A program made the translations under genes and the position numbers. A DNA stretch of 64,000 nucleotides from Haliotis asinina (taxonomy: Eukaryota; Mollusca; Gastropoda; Lepetellida; Haliotidae), in NCBI RefSeq assembly GCF_037392515.1, contig NC_090285.1:1491501-1555500 (forward strand), in the 5' to 3' direction. This document shows positions 52,901 through 64,000 of the stretch, piece by piece. The notes beneath the pieces are model-generated. The model searched no databases and had not been told where the DNA came from. It was given only the letters and a program-made list of their open reading frames with translations. Positions within the stretch are counted from its first letter, which is position 1. Every line of letters starts with the position of its first letter.

Positions 52901-55900
52901 GACATATTATGACCTGGTTGTCAATATTACTTTGTGACACAGGTGACCAGTGGCCACTTAACTGTCATGTTAAATAGATCAGTGTTGACTTTATCCTGCA
53001 TTGCTTTGGAGATATTTCAGTTTGCATATCTCACTCTTAAAATAACAGGCAAGTTCAAGTGAAAATCACTCATTAAAGAGCAGCTATGAATATTTGATTC
53101 TAGTGACTGCAGAGAACCATGTGGACTCATGAAGGAATACAATTCAGGAATATGCAAGTGAATCATAACAGTCCTAACATTTGTCAATGCCTCACAGCCG
53201 CTTAGTATGTTTGTGTAAGGAGTGTCATGTTACAATGTACTATACAGAGTTGCATCTCTTGGATCTGCTGATCATTGGTTTGAATCCCACATTTAGCATG
53301 ATTGTGATCAATGGGTTGTCCCGTGCTCTTATAACTGTCTATACATGTCTATGTCGTGTGAATGTTGGACCGGGTAATTCAGGCGTACTGAAGCACAGTT
53401 TATCATGGCATTAGCGAGACGTTTCTCAGTCTTTATGTTTTGAAAGGTCTTGTTGAATATGACTATTAATGATTCATTTGTTTATATTTGACAACATTTT
53501 TGTATCCATGTATTTCATATATTGCACCTTTTAAGCAGCTTTGAACCGTTGACTTCTCTTGCTTATTTTATTAATATTTTATCCTTATCAACATGGTCAA
53601 TTTCAGTATTAGAAGTAACAATGTAGATACAGCTTAAATGTTTCAGTGATGAACAGTTCAGTTTAGAAACATCTTGAAAACATGACATTGTTTGCCTTGA
53701 AATTTTTAAGTTAAAGCAGGTAAAATAATTAAATTTCATTGTTGAGAAAACTGGAGTAATGTTTTTGCATTACGATGCTAGTTATGTTCAAGAATACATA
53801 TATCTCTGTTGTTATGTCAACATTAATGGACTAGGAGTATGGATACATAGCCCAAATGTTTTTTGTGATTTGTAGGTATTGTATGACTCCCAGGTATGAT
53901 TCCAAGTGAAACAAACCCTTCAGTGCAGCTTTTAATCAGTTTCTGTCTCATGTGTATATATCACTTTTTTTCTTTCATTGATTACGTTGTCAGACAAGAA
54001 TCACAGCTGAAATATTGTCAATAATTCACTTCATACATTTTTCTCATTATGCGTATCACCGAGAAGCGAACAAGATAACAACATCAAATAATACTATTTC
54101 TGCCTGCCTGCCAGCTTATGTTAAGACACTTTCTAACTGAAACCATATTTCTGCTGATGGGTGATGTGTTTGCATGATGCAGTACACTTATATTCCAAAC
54201 AATTCTCACGATTTCCATTTCCTTCAGTTTTCTGTTTCTTAATTTGTACACAGCATTTACACAAAAATACAATCTACTAACAAGACTGCTGGTAACCACA
54301 AGAACCTGAATTCTTCTCATCAAGCTGCACAGATTGAAAGTATGTGATGCCTCAACCATGGGTCCAAAACATGCAACAAGTGTTTAGAACTGGTAGTTTC
54401 CTCCCTATAACATTAATAGTTGTCAGGAATGCATGTTTTAGGGTCATGTAGCTTTGGTCCTTTTGTTGTAGCGGAAACCTGAACTTGTTTATTTAGTTGT
54501 TGAAACTATACTGAACCTGACGAAGTTGGCAAAGAAATCATCAGATAATATGTGTTGTTACAGAAGCACAATTACTCCACACATGACACTTTGACATCTA
54601 GTGAGATTTACTTCTCTTTTGGATTAATGTTTGAATATTTTCTTTTTATTACCAAATGATATGTGAAGAAAGTTAAAATCAAACAAAAATTCCAAGAGGA
54701 CAACTAGGTGAAGTAATGACAATGTTCAGCTGTCTGACAAGGGTTATCTTTCCTTGAAACAAGCAAGCATGCTGTGTGACCTTGAATCTTGTCAACTTTC
54801 CTTCCAGTTGATTTCAGACTAAACGATGATCACATTAACAACATGTTGTGGTTATTGCTATCATTTCCCTCAGTTTGACGATGGTTGCTCTACAGCGTGG
54901 TAGTTAGTGACATTCTTCACGATGGTTGTATAGACGTGTATGTGTTGTATTTGGTCCGTGTAAAATTCATGTTGTACGTGTTTTGTTACATAAACCTCCA
55001 CCCCAGCCTATCAACAGTTTGATGGTGTGACCATTTTGACACTCTTGTGTTTGAAGACATGGGGGTAGTCTAGTGACAGTCAGTTTAACTCACTAGATGC
55101 TACACATCTGAAGCTCGTAGTTGATGTCTCCAACACAATTATTGCTGACAGCAGCTTAACTGACATCTTTGTTAGACTCAAATAATGCTAGGTGTATTGT
55201 ACATATGGGTGTTTGATGTTTTAACTTATCGTTACTATTTCCTCATATTTTGATCTGTGGTGATGTTCTGAATAGTTCACAAACTTTGTCCATTTACAGA
55301 GCTAGAAAGACGCTTTAGGAATAGTAAGCATTGAATTGTCAGGAGACTGTCAAATCATCATCATACTTCCCTGTCTCTGCACCATTCACGCACTCTGCGC
55401 TCATCACTGCACCTGATGCACACTCCACACTGCCTCTGCGTACATGTTCTTGTAACCACGTTGTCATGGTTACATGCCATGAATTTTGTTAACTCAGTTG
55501 CAACTATAACTTCAGATAAAGGTTTCTTATTATGCTCTTGTGGTATCAATAATATTGCAACTAATTATAATCATAAAAGTCACTGAATAGAATCGATAGA
55601 CTGGTAATTAAGTATGCCACATGCTGTCTATGTTCTGACAGAAGGATGCAGTGCATGGTGCTAGTTTGACATGGTCAGTCAGTGAGATGTATTGTGAAAG
55701 ACTCGCTTTTGTTAATGTCATGAATCTATGTTTAGAATTGTTTGTGATTTTCCGGACAAGACATTTGCATGTATGTCATATCTACTTCAGTATTGCAGTG
55801 CAGCCATTAAGCTTGCATTTCATCTTTCATTATTTTGTCTGACATTATTCCCAGGTCATTGCTTCCATGTTGGAGTACAGATGTGAGTATTCACACAAAC

Positions 55901-56973
55901 CAGTGCAGCTTGAGGCTTGCTTCCTAGGTAATACATGTATGATCAATTATCAAAGTAGCCTTACTCCAGTTTCATCAGACTTTCCTTTGTGATAAGCTTT
56001 ATAACTTGCAGACACTGATAGAGACTTTCTGGACACATGCTGTGGATGAGATGATCTCCGTGTATATTTCAGACCTTGAGGTGGGATGACCCTGACAAGT
56101 ATATCTGGGATGTTACAGGGTATCGGGTCCTCTTCATCATTCAGAGAACCAGTAGGTTTCATTCTTGTTTTACTGAGATAATTCTATGGTTTGACAGAGT
56201 GTAAGTTCAACACCAGCTCCTAAGATCTTTATTTACTCAAGATTCCGTTTTAATTTAGCCCACAGAATCATTAAATAATAAGCAATTATCTCACTGAGTA
56301 CAAACCCAGTACTCTTTCATAATCTATACAGATGGGAATCAATAACCCTGGCAAATGGATGTCGACATGCAGTGTGATGTTGGTGACAAGATGAACGCCA
56401 GGTTCCTTTCCCAACTTGATTAGTTTACAGATGTTTTATTGCCCATGGAATACACAGCATGTAACATTACACACATGTACTATTACACACATATAACATT
56501 ACACACATGTACCATTACACACATGTACCATTACACACATGTAACATTACACACATGTACCATTACACACATGTACCATTACACACATGTAACATTACAC
56601 ACATGTACCATTACACACATGTACCAATACACACATGTACCATTACACACATGTACCATTACACACATGTAACATTACACACATGTACCATTTCACACAT
56701 GTACCATTACACACATGTAACATTCTCCCTGTGTCACATGTTTTCCTCTCACGAGATCATGTTACAGTATCAGAATGACATACATTTCTTGCCATGATCA
56801 CACGGCGGACATATTCCACTCTGATCCTTCCATGCATTAAGCCTACTGTGTTCCTTCTTGCAGTGGCCATCCTCTACTACTACTTCTACAAGAGAACGGC
56901 GCTGAAGCTAGGTGACCCACGGTTCTACCAGGACTCAGAATGGATCCGCCGGGAGTTTGAGAAGAGGAGATAA
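50000..56973 (+). CDS. TMEM138: Transmembrane protein 138, four exons, complete (161 aa)
   Basis: Exons 50000-50124, 51177-51348, 56073-56151 and 56864-56973 join in phase (486 nt with the TAA stop). All use GT-AG. The product has four hydrophobic helices: [13 protein letters not shown] near the N-terminus, [13 protein letters not shown] in exon 2, L-H-V-W-G-M at its end, and [21 protein letters not shown] in the last exon. These are hallmarks of TMEM138, a transition-zone/ciliary membrane protein of about 162 residues whose human gene is mutated in Joubert syndrome. Two ATGs in tandem could start it (50000 or 50003). The third intron is 4.7 kb. Confidence 0.95.
50125..51176 (+). other. TMEM138 intron 1, nothing notable
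   Basis: A 1,052-bp GT-AG intron. Only low-complexity A/T-rich stretches are seen. Confidence 0.7.
51555..52210. repeat. Degenerate TCGACCT-rich repeat
   Basis: Within TMEM138 intron 2 (51,349-56,072), many copies of short words such as CTCGACCT, GACCTCAG and CTTGACCT without a fixed period. The rest of the intron (to 56,072) shows nothing I can name. Confidence 0.5.
56458..56735. repeat. 16-bp minisatellite, about 16 copies
   Basis: Unit CATTACACACATGTAC/A in the last TMEM138 intron. The open frames over it are repeat translations. Confidence 0.93.
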
Positions 56974-57835
56974 TGGCACATCTCTCAATAGATTACACAG
57001 TCGTGTCCATTTTGATATGAAAGAGATCATCTGTCTGTTATGACTTTGAAGGAAGTGTAACGTGTCATCATACTGTCCATCAAGGCAACAAAGAGAATTG
57101 CTGTTAACGTCTCAGGATTTTATGAATGGCTTCAGGAGTTGTATACATATCATCTTGACAGAGAAACATGCATTCTTGTTAAACTTCCATAACATTTGAT
57201 ATTTCTGGTGCACAGATATTCTGATGAGAAATGATTTAGTTGCTGTCTGTGACACTGTCCACACCAGTGTGTCTTGCCTAGAAACAGCATAAGAAAGACA
57301 TATGAGAATATAGACCCAATCCTATAACAACATACAAGGACCTTTATCATAATAAGATTGGGTCTATACACCTGTATGTGTTAGAAGACAAATTGTTCCC
57401 CTTAACCACCATGGTCACAAGTGACTGCACAAGCATGTCCGTCCACTATACCTTAGCTTTATATCCAAATGTTTACTTTGTATGGCAGAGACAGGATCAA
57501 GTTGTTTTTAACTCCTACTGTAGGTATACAGAGAGTCTTAATGGTTAAGACAAATTGAGTAGAGCCATTGAAAGCTGTCTTATGATAGGAATCTTGAATC
57601 AAGGATGAATGTACATCTGAAAATGCATTTAGTTCGATCAAAATAATGCAAAAAAACAGAAATGAATTTGAGAAAATATTATATCTGAACACTAGTAGCA
57701 ATTATGTGTTTGTTCATATGGACAATACTTTATTTTGAAAAGATTTCATTTCATAAAATGCTCTTCATGATCTGACCATTTCAAAATCTGTGAATGCCTT
57801 ATTGTTTGTAAATAAACTTTGGTACTGAATGAATG
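56974..57835 (+). other. TMEM138 3' untranslated region with poly(A) signal
   Basis: AATAAA at 57,811-57,816 about 840 bp after the stop, followed by a T-rich stretch. The cleavage site is inferred. Confidence 0.6.
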
Positions 57836-57884
57836 GAAGTTTTGTCTTTTTGTATCAAACTTTCAACTGTTAGTCAAAAAGCAG

Positions 57885-58205
57885 GATCCGGAATGTGTGT
57901 ACAGGAAGTGCTATACCTCCTACAGTGATGTCAGGAATGGGTGTGAGGGAAGTGTTGTACCTCCCACAGCAGGGTCAGAAAGTGGTGTGAGGGAAGTGCT
58001 ATGCCTCCTACAGTGATGTCAGGACTATACCTCCTACAATAATGTCAGAAATGGGTGTGAGGAAAGTGCAGTACCTCCCATAGTGGGGACAGGAATGGGT
58101 GTGAGGAATGTGCTATACCTCCTGCTGTGATGTCAGGAATGGGTGTTAGGAAAGTGCTGTACCTCCCACAGTGGGGTCAGGAATGGGTGTGAGGGAAGTG
58201 AAGTA
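57885..58205. repeat. About 44-bp tandem repeat, 7 copies
   Basis: Unit GTCAGGAATGGGTGTGAGGG AAGTGCTGTACCTCCCACAG TGGG, degenerate. Confidence 0.8.
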
Positions 58206-58243
58206 AAACCCCTTTGGTTTACTTTTTTGTTTACAATGTGGAT

Positions 58244-58398
58244 AAACATCATGTGTTGGTCAATTTCCGGGTGTTATTGAGTATTTGAAGCACGGGAATA
58301 TTTCATTTTAAACCTCCGACTAACGCCGTCGGTTCCAGATGCATCCCCGTGCTTCAAATACTCAATAACACCCGGAAATTGGCCAACACATGATGTTT
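58244..58398. repeat. Long inverted repeat, 53-bp arms
   Basis: Arms 58,244-58,296 and 58,346-58,398 are near-perfect reverse complements (CATCATGTGTTGG, CAATTTCCGGGTGTTATTGA, GTATTTGAAGCACGGG). The 49-bp loop holds a smaller CCGAC/GTCGG hairpin. A fold-back element or hairpin RNA locus. Confidence 0.9.
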
Positions 58399-58829
58399 CT
58401 CTCCTAAATGACCACTGAAAAGACATCCAGACAACAACTATAATACATCCAGCCCCAACTACTATTGTGTCACGGCCGGCTGACATCAGCTGTAGGAAGT
58501 TATTTGACATCCAGATTGCAGTTGTAAAACAAACCGTAAATAAGCTGGTGTAATAATCCTGTCACGGTCACGTGACTACTACTTCAAATTCGTAATTACA
58601 ACACCTATTATAGGTTTGGGCCAATCGCAAAAGAATTCCAACACTGACCAGTGATCTTTCACATTGAAACGAGGTCAGTGATTTCCTATCAGCACTCTTG
58701 ACCTCGCAATAAATATTGAAACCTCTCCTTGACTGATCACTGACTTACGGAATTCTACATTCTATTTTAAGGATTTAAACTTGCTACACCACAACAGGGA
58801 GACTATATTAGATTATGCCTGTCCATAAC

Positions 58830-58978
58830 GAACCGGATAACAGTTCTCATCACGGGAGACGAGGTAGTGGTCAAAGTGCTGGCTACGGCACGTTAAAGAC
58901 CCACACGAGAATAATGTACTGTCCATTTCTGGTGTCCGTGATATGGCTGGAATATTGCTAAAATTACACTCACTCACT
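58830..58978 (+). mobile_element. SINE fragment with CACTCACT tail
   Basis: Contains AACAGTTCTCATCACGGGAG, GGCACGTTAAAGACCCACAC, GATATGGCTGGAATATTGCT and the ACTCACTCACT tail. Confidence 0.6.
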
Positions 58979-59699
58979 GCTTTCATCTCTAATCATGATT
59001 GTTTTCATGCGATACCTTGTTTCCAGTGGCCACTGCGTGGGCGTGACAAATTATATGCATTAATCAATCAATCGTCTGTATCAGAAAATGGCACTGCAAG
59101 AACAATCTGAGGGCACAAGAAAGGGGCACTGTTATGATTTAATGTTAAAGTATTCGAAAACAAAGCTTTAATGCGTAAAAGGACTGCACAGCTATCTCCG
59201 TTTCAAAGGGGATACTCCACAATTCTCCCTGGTTTAAGTAAGTACAAATGTTTACTTTCCAGAAAACAGCACCGTTTCCAGGCCCCCGTTCCAAGTAAAC
59301 AACATCGGCCACATGTACTGAGTAAGGTCTTGTGATTTCTGAACATGATGTGGTGAGTCAAATGGCATTGTGTCTGGCAACAATAAATGAAGGATTACGT
59401 CACAGTGTATTGCGTACGTTTTTCTACATTATTCTGCAGATGTAGATCTCGATCATCCGTTAGTACTCCTCCAGTGTTGCTTGTGTAACAGGGCGTGGAG
59501 TCATCCCACAGATGACATCCTTACCTTGTCAGCTTGCTGACGGGGTTAACCTCTTTGGACATGTGGACAAGGCGTCCGACTTCGGCTACACTTGTGCCAT
59601 GATATAAACTGATATCTCTCACCAAGTATCTGGTAGCACTATGATCGAATGAATGCAAAAAATCAGTACAGTGTCACACTGTTTACGGAGCACTGAGTG

Positions 59700-59882
59700 T
59701 AACGAAGTGAGTGAGTGTATGAGCGAGTTGGGATTTACGCCGCTTTTAGCACTATTTCAGCAGTATCACGGCGGGGTACGAGCCCTGGGCTTCACACATT
59801 GTACCCAAGTGGGGAATCGAATACGGTCCATAAGTGTGGCGAGTGAGCGCGGTAACCACCAGCCTACCCCACCGTCCCTAAT
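59700..59882 (-). mobile_element. SINE, minus orientation
   Basis: On the plus strand it begins GAAGTGAGTGAGTG (tail reversed) and continues ATTTACGCCGCTTTTAGCAC, CACATTGTACCCAAGTGGGG, AATCGAATACGG and CCAGCCTACCCCACCGTCC. A tRNA-like head on the minus strand is consistent with the GATTC word. Common molluscan pattern from memory. Confidence 0.7.
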
Positions 59883-59992
59883 AGTCTATAAATAGTCTGC
59901 AACCAATGTCGACAGGGGAGATAACTCCAACCAGTTGTAGGTGGCGTAAGACATTTCCGTTTCTAGGACTGGTTATATTTAGTACGATAACT

Positions 59993-62522
59993 ATGTTTAT
60001 TCGTCTTCTCTATGGTGGTAAGTGCAAATAAATATTGTTCGTTGTGTATTTGTAAATGTTTCTGACGCTAATAAATCTTAAATAAGCTAATACGATACCC
60101 CGTATGGCGTCAAAATGTGGCTCGGGTCAATTTATGAAAGTAGACCTAGATAGTAGAAGTATGTCGTGTTAACATATTCATAAATAAAACAGTTATGTGG
60201 TTGCCATAGTTACTCGTAAGGCCGTCGGTACAGAATTTTCTCCGGCACCCTTTTTTTTTTATTGCATTTCAGCCATTGATTATCATCAGCTTAAGTTACA
60301 AAAAGAAGTCCAATGAGATTAATCACAATGTCATATCTTGTTTACAGAACAACAGATGATAGTTGTAAATCCGAACTGCACAGCTAAATTATTCATCGAC
60401 TACATCAAAGCAACATGTAACTTTGATCAAACGGGTAAGACAAATCATTCAGTTTAAAGCTTTGTCTGCTACCTGAGTTCGAAATTTCTTTAATTGATGT
60501 TTTCCTATCCTACATTGCCGTCTGCTAACCGCTTTAGCTGTGACAGTGTGCAGTGGCCATTCACCAGAAGATGCTGCGGCGTGTTCCTCAGAGAGATAGT
60601 TGCGCTAAGATGATCTTAACTCCCACACTTCAAACTTGACTTACGACTGTTTTAGCGCTACGATCGTCCTGATGGTATTCTGACGGCGTCCAACCACCAT
60701 ACGATTACGTTGTCTGTTGATAACCATCAAACAAGGACTAGTCTTTGAGAGTCGTGTACTGTGTCCGAGTGCAAAACAGCGATATGCCTCCTAACACTAT
60801 CTACAACAGCGTGAACGTCACATACAGGTCATGTCTTTGTTACGAAAGGCAGGCTTAAGAACAAAGTAAACTATATAGTAGTTTTACAACTGTAAACAGT
60901 GAAACCAAGTAACTATCCTATCCGTTTTGTTTCAGCAATTATTGATCTGTGTGATGAAAACGGCAACCTAGCATACATCCACACCAAGAGCACAACTGAC
61001 AACATCTTCAGTCACACAGTTCCAAGGGGAATATACATGCCAGTTCTCATAGAAAGTAAGAATGGAAAACATCTGCCATGTCTAGGTCTGTTTAATGTTT
61101 ATTGATAACTTCTGTGTTTTGGAGGAAACTGCATGCGTAAAGGAGCTACTGCACTATGAATGTGTCATTCATCACATGTAGTCCTAGGCCATAGAGCATA
61201 CATCTAGAAACAAGATCTGATTGTAACTTAACCACCAGGACAATGTCCAGCACACATCCTAGCACTTTTGTAGGTGTTGTGTCTTATTTGGCGTGGATGA
61301 TGTTCATTGCTTGTTTTATTGATAAGGCCAGGCATTAGACAAATGGGATACATGGCCTCAAATGTGCCACTTGCAACACTTTCTGGCACATATCACCAAT
61401 GGTTTTAGTTGGCACTCTGTACACTGTCTTTGTGACTGTACCTTTCACATGTATTGGCACCTTGCAACATTGCTCTCTGCACCCTTAGTAGACATTGTGT
61501 CACACTACATTATGTAATACTGAAGCATGCTGACTGCACCCTAAGTAGTAGTCAGTGGTCAGCTGCAGATTCTACTATGATTGTGCAATCAGTGATGAAC
61601 ATTACCCTGTATTCAGTTTTTCACTTGTCTCACAGAGGGGCCTGATGACAGCATCAAGAACATCCTGCCTCTCCTGGTTGACTGGGACAAGACATACCCC
61701 TCACTTGAGAGTAAGCTCCACACACATGGGGGTCATATCATGTCTGACATCAGTATTATTTAAACATTAAAATAATTTACCACATATCTGGGAGCGAGTC
61801 AAAACAAAAAACCAAAGGGTATGTTGCAATTAGTGGGTTTTTATTAGTATTATTTGTTTTTCGTTTCCTTTACTGGGCGGTATTCTGTCTGTTGTAATCT
61901 CTAGTAATGAATGAGTGAATGAGGTACTGTCGTACTGATTATTGCCATTGTTTCATAACGCATCTGCTGAATAGAAGTATCTTCAGTCTTTTGAAGTGAT
62001 ACATTGAAAAAGTGTCATTGATGTGAACAGTGTTAAAAACATATCCACTTCCCCCCATATGTCCTGAAGGAAAGTTAAAGCAACACACATCTGCTGCGGA
62101 CAAACCCAAGAAGTCTGGAAGTAAGTACAAATGTACCAGGAAATTTGTTTGGGGGCAGGAAATCCTGCATTTCCTTTAACCGAGATTTCATCATGTGTTG
62201 TGTTTGCTATCATCTTCCTTCCCATCAGTCTATTTTGGATCTGTTCATACGGTTATCCTGATATTAACCATCATTTATCTTTGTGTATGTCCCTGTTACA
62301 TGTGTACATTACAGGCATGCATTCCTAGTTAAGCTATCAACAGGCCTACACCCAGGTCCTGCGCTGGAAATGCAACTGCACGTGCGCGAGGCGGTAACGG
62401 GTCCGGTAGCCATGCCTCTATCAAAGATTCAGAACATTTGGGACGACGGGGGACCATTTCCAGTCCTGTCAGCTGCAATACAGCGGCTATACATGGAATA
62501 TGAAACAGCGAAAACTCCATAA
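59993..62522 (+). CDS. CXorf65/C22orf15-family protein, six exons (183 aa)
   Basis: Exons 59993-60017, 60348-60434, 60936-61055, 61636-61710, 62070-62120 and 62329-62522 join in phase (552 nt with stop). The product begins M-F-I-R-L-L-Y-G and carries V-V-N-P-N-C-T, I-I-D-L-C-D-E-N-G-N-L and L-P-L-L-V-D-W-D-K, the ubiquitin-like-fold pattern of the uncharacterised CXorf65/C22orf15 family (D-L-C-D-E is the family hallmark as I recall it). The last exon is least certain: acceptor CCTAG at 62,328 continues the frame for 63 codons, while an ATTACAG at 62,314 would end the protein after three residues. The acceptor of exon 5 (GAAG at 62,069) is also a choice between two. Cellular role unknown. Confidence 0.65.
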
Positions 62523-64000
62523 CCTTTGAATATCCTACCTATAATACATCAGACTGTATGCACCAGAATAGTAGAATCTGGCGTCTGGTAACGCTACATA
62601 CTTGGTAGAATGAATCCATATAGATCTACATAGGTAAACTTGGAAAACGGAAGTATATTTGCTGACTTTTTGGACCACATTTTCAAGTTCTGGCATTTTC
62701 CTGCCTTGGGGTCACTGCCTGTTCTGAAAACACCTGTCGCGTCATTTCTGGTCGATATTATGAGTTAAATCGGTATGCCATAGTAACTGTACGAATTTGA
62801 ACTTTTGGTTTTCTTTTAATATAACGCGATTTCCTTTCAATGACGTCATTCCTTTTCCTTCGTTTGTCTGATTCTGGCTTTCTGGTTGCGCTCATCCCGG
62901 CTTGTGAATAACATGACTCGTCTTCCTCTATTCAGATTCAACAGGAATTAAAACATGTTTAGCCGTGACGTCCACCAACAGCACGGTATGTCTTTTGTGA
63001 TTAAGTTCATTTGTTTTGCTCTCACGTATCTCTGCCATATTAGGCTTACTCCTAGTTGTAAGAGAAAGACTCTGAACTCGGCGACTTGTCCTGATCGGCC
63101 AACAGGGAGTCGACAATGTGGGTGTACAGTTGTACTAGCATTAGATGAACAATATCACTGATCCTAAGAACTGATACCTCTAACGGTTAAAATACTGTAA
63201 TTTGGCTGAACATTTAAGCGTAAATATTGTCCAGACTGCCCTATATTTGTAAATTAGGAGATCAAAAAGTTCATCCTTGTTTGGAATATTTTAGATTGAT
63301 TATCATACATGTATTCAGGCAGGCTGAAGTGCCGTAATTATAGGATGCATTTAGCAACGTTCTAGCAGAAATAAGCTTCACGTTCTTCTTTGACCCGAGT
63401 GAATGACAAAGTTCGCGGCAGCTTACCTGACCATCTTACGGGATGGACTAAAGGACTTCTGTATGATACAAGGTGGATTGCGCGCCACTGTTATAAAACT
63501 AGCTGTCAAATGAGATGGTAGGATTACATAAGGTGAGCAGTCATTCCTGCTAGCTCTGATGTTCCCGCATCCGTTAACGTGTGGATGAAATGTACACAGT
63601 ATCATGCTCACCTCGACGCTGGAGTCTGGGTGAACAGCCCAAAGGGATGTAGGTTCGAACACTGGCGGAGACCCTGATGTAGCCATTGCTTAAGCATCGT
63701 GATAGACAAATTTCCGATTAGTTCTGGGTACAGTGATTATTTCTTGTACATAAAAGTAGCGAGTGAAGTTTACCCCATCACGCATGTGCAGTTTCATTTC
63801 CCAGCATGACTGACAGCCCAAACATGAATATTTGGCTGTGATGATAACGAGGATGGGTTTTCACATGAATCGTCACCTTTATTTAAAGACACTGAAGTTG
63901 TGCATGTGTCTTTGATGTTTATGGTACACGTGATTCATTTAAAGTTGTTGGTCAGAAATACTCATCAAAACTTGCTTCAATTACCATTGTGCAAATGTCA
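62523..64000. other. Intergenic, nothing recognised
   Basis: Only short frames on both strands. No splice-consistent exon, tRNA or clear repeat is seen. Confidence 0.5.

Noticed and set aside
56439-56797. Histidine/threonine repeat frames
   Set aside because: Translations of the 16-bp minisatellite in a TMEM138 intron.

Overview
The window looks like nuclear DNA of a marine mollusc, most likely a vetigastropod such as an abalone. The evidence is spliced animal genes with short GT-AG introns, abundant minisatellites, and SINEs with a (CACT)n tail of a kind I recall from abalone DNA. The species call is inference.

Region 1 (1 to about 11,967) is a compact, intron-free viral gene cluster of Polinton/Maverick/adintovirus type (an endogenous DNA virus or giant transposon). 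It holds the first 779 codons of a protein-primed family B DNA polymerase (running off the left edge), a packaging ATPase, a hexon-like major capsid protein, a probable penton-like protein, two related fibre-like proteins and several small membrane, zinc or unknown proteins. All reading frames in view are open. Genes abut or overlap, and intergenic gaps are a few tens of almost pure A/T bases. No integrase, protease or left terminus is visible; they would lie left of the window if present. The right end carries a structured non-coding stretch, then a 33-bp minisatellite.

Region 2 (13,086-44,394, minus strand) is TUBGCP2 (gamma-tubulin complex component 2). I place 27 coding exons whose phases join without a break (805 codons). 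The last part of the C-terminus is missing: beyond the last visible exon lie only the minisatellite and the viral element, so the virus appears to sit in, or to have cut, the 3' end of this gene. Two introns are AT-AC, minor-spliceosome type. Several exon borders have been amplified into minisatellites that carry tens to over one hundred copies of the exon edge plus its splice site (42-bp, 58-bp, 50-bp, 26-bp and about 24-bp arrays).

Region 3 (44,395-49,999) is the head-to-head intergenic space; only diffuse repeats are seen. Region 4 (50,000-56,973, plus) is TMEM138, a four-exon ciliary membrane protein gene, with a poly(A) signal near 57,811. Region 5 (59,993-62,522, plus) is a six-exon gene of the CXorf65/C22orf15 family. 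The remainder is introns and intergenic DNA with SINEs, nested inverted-repeat elements and simple repeats.
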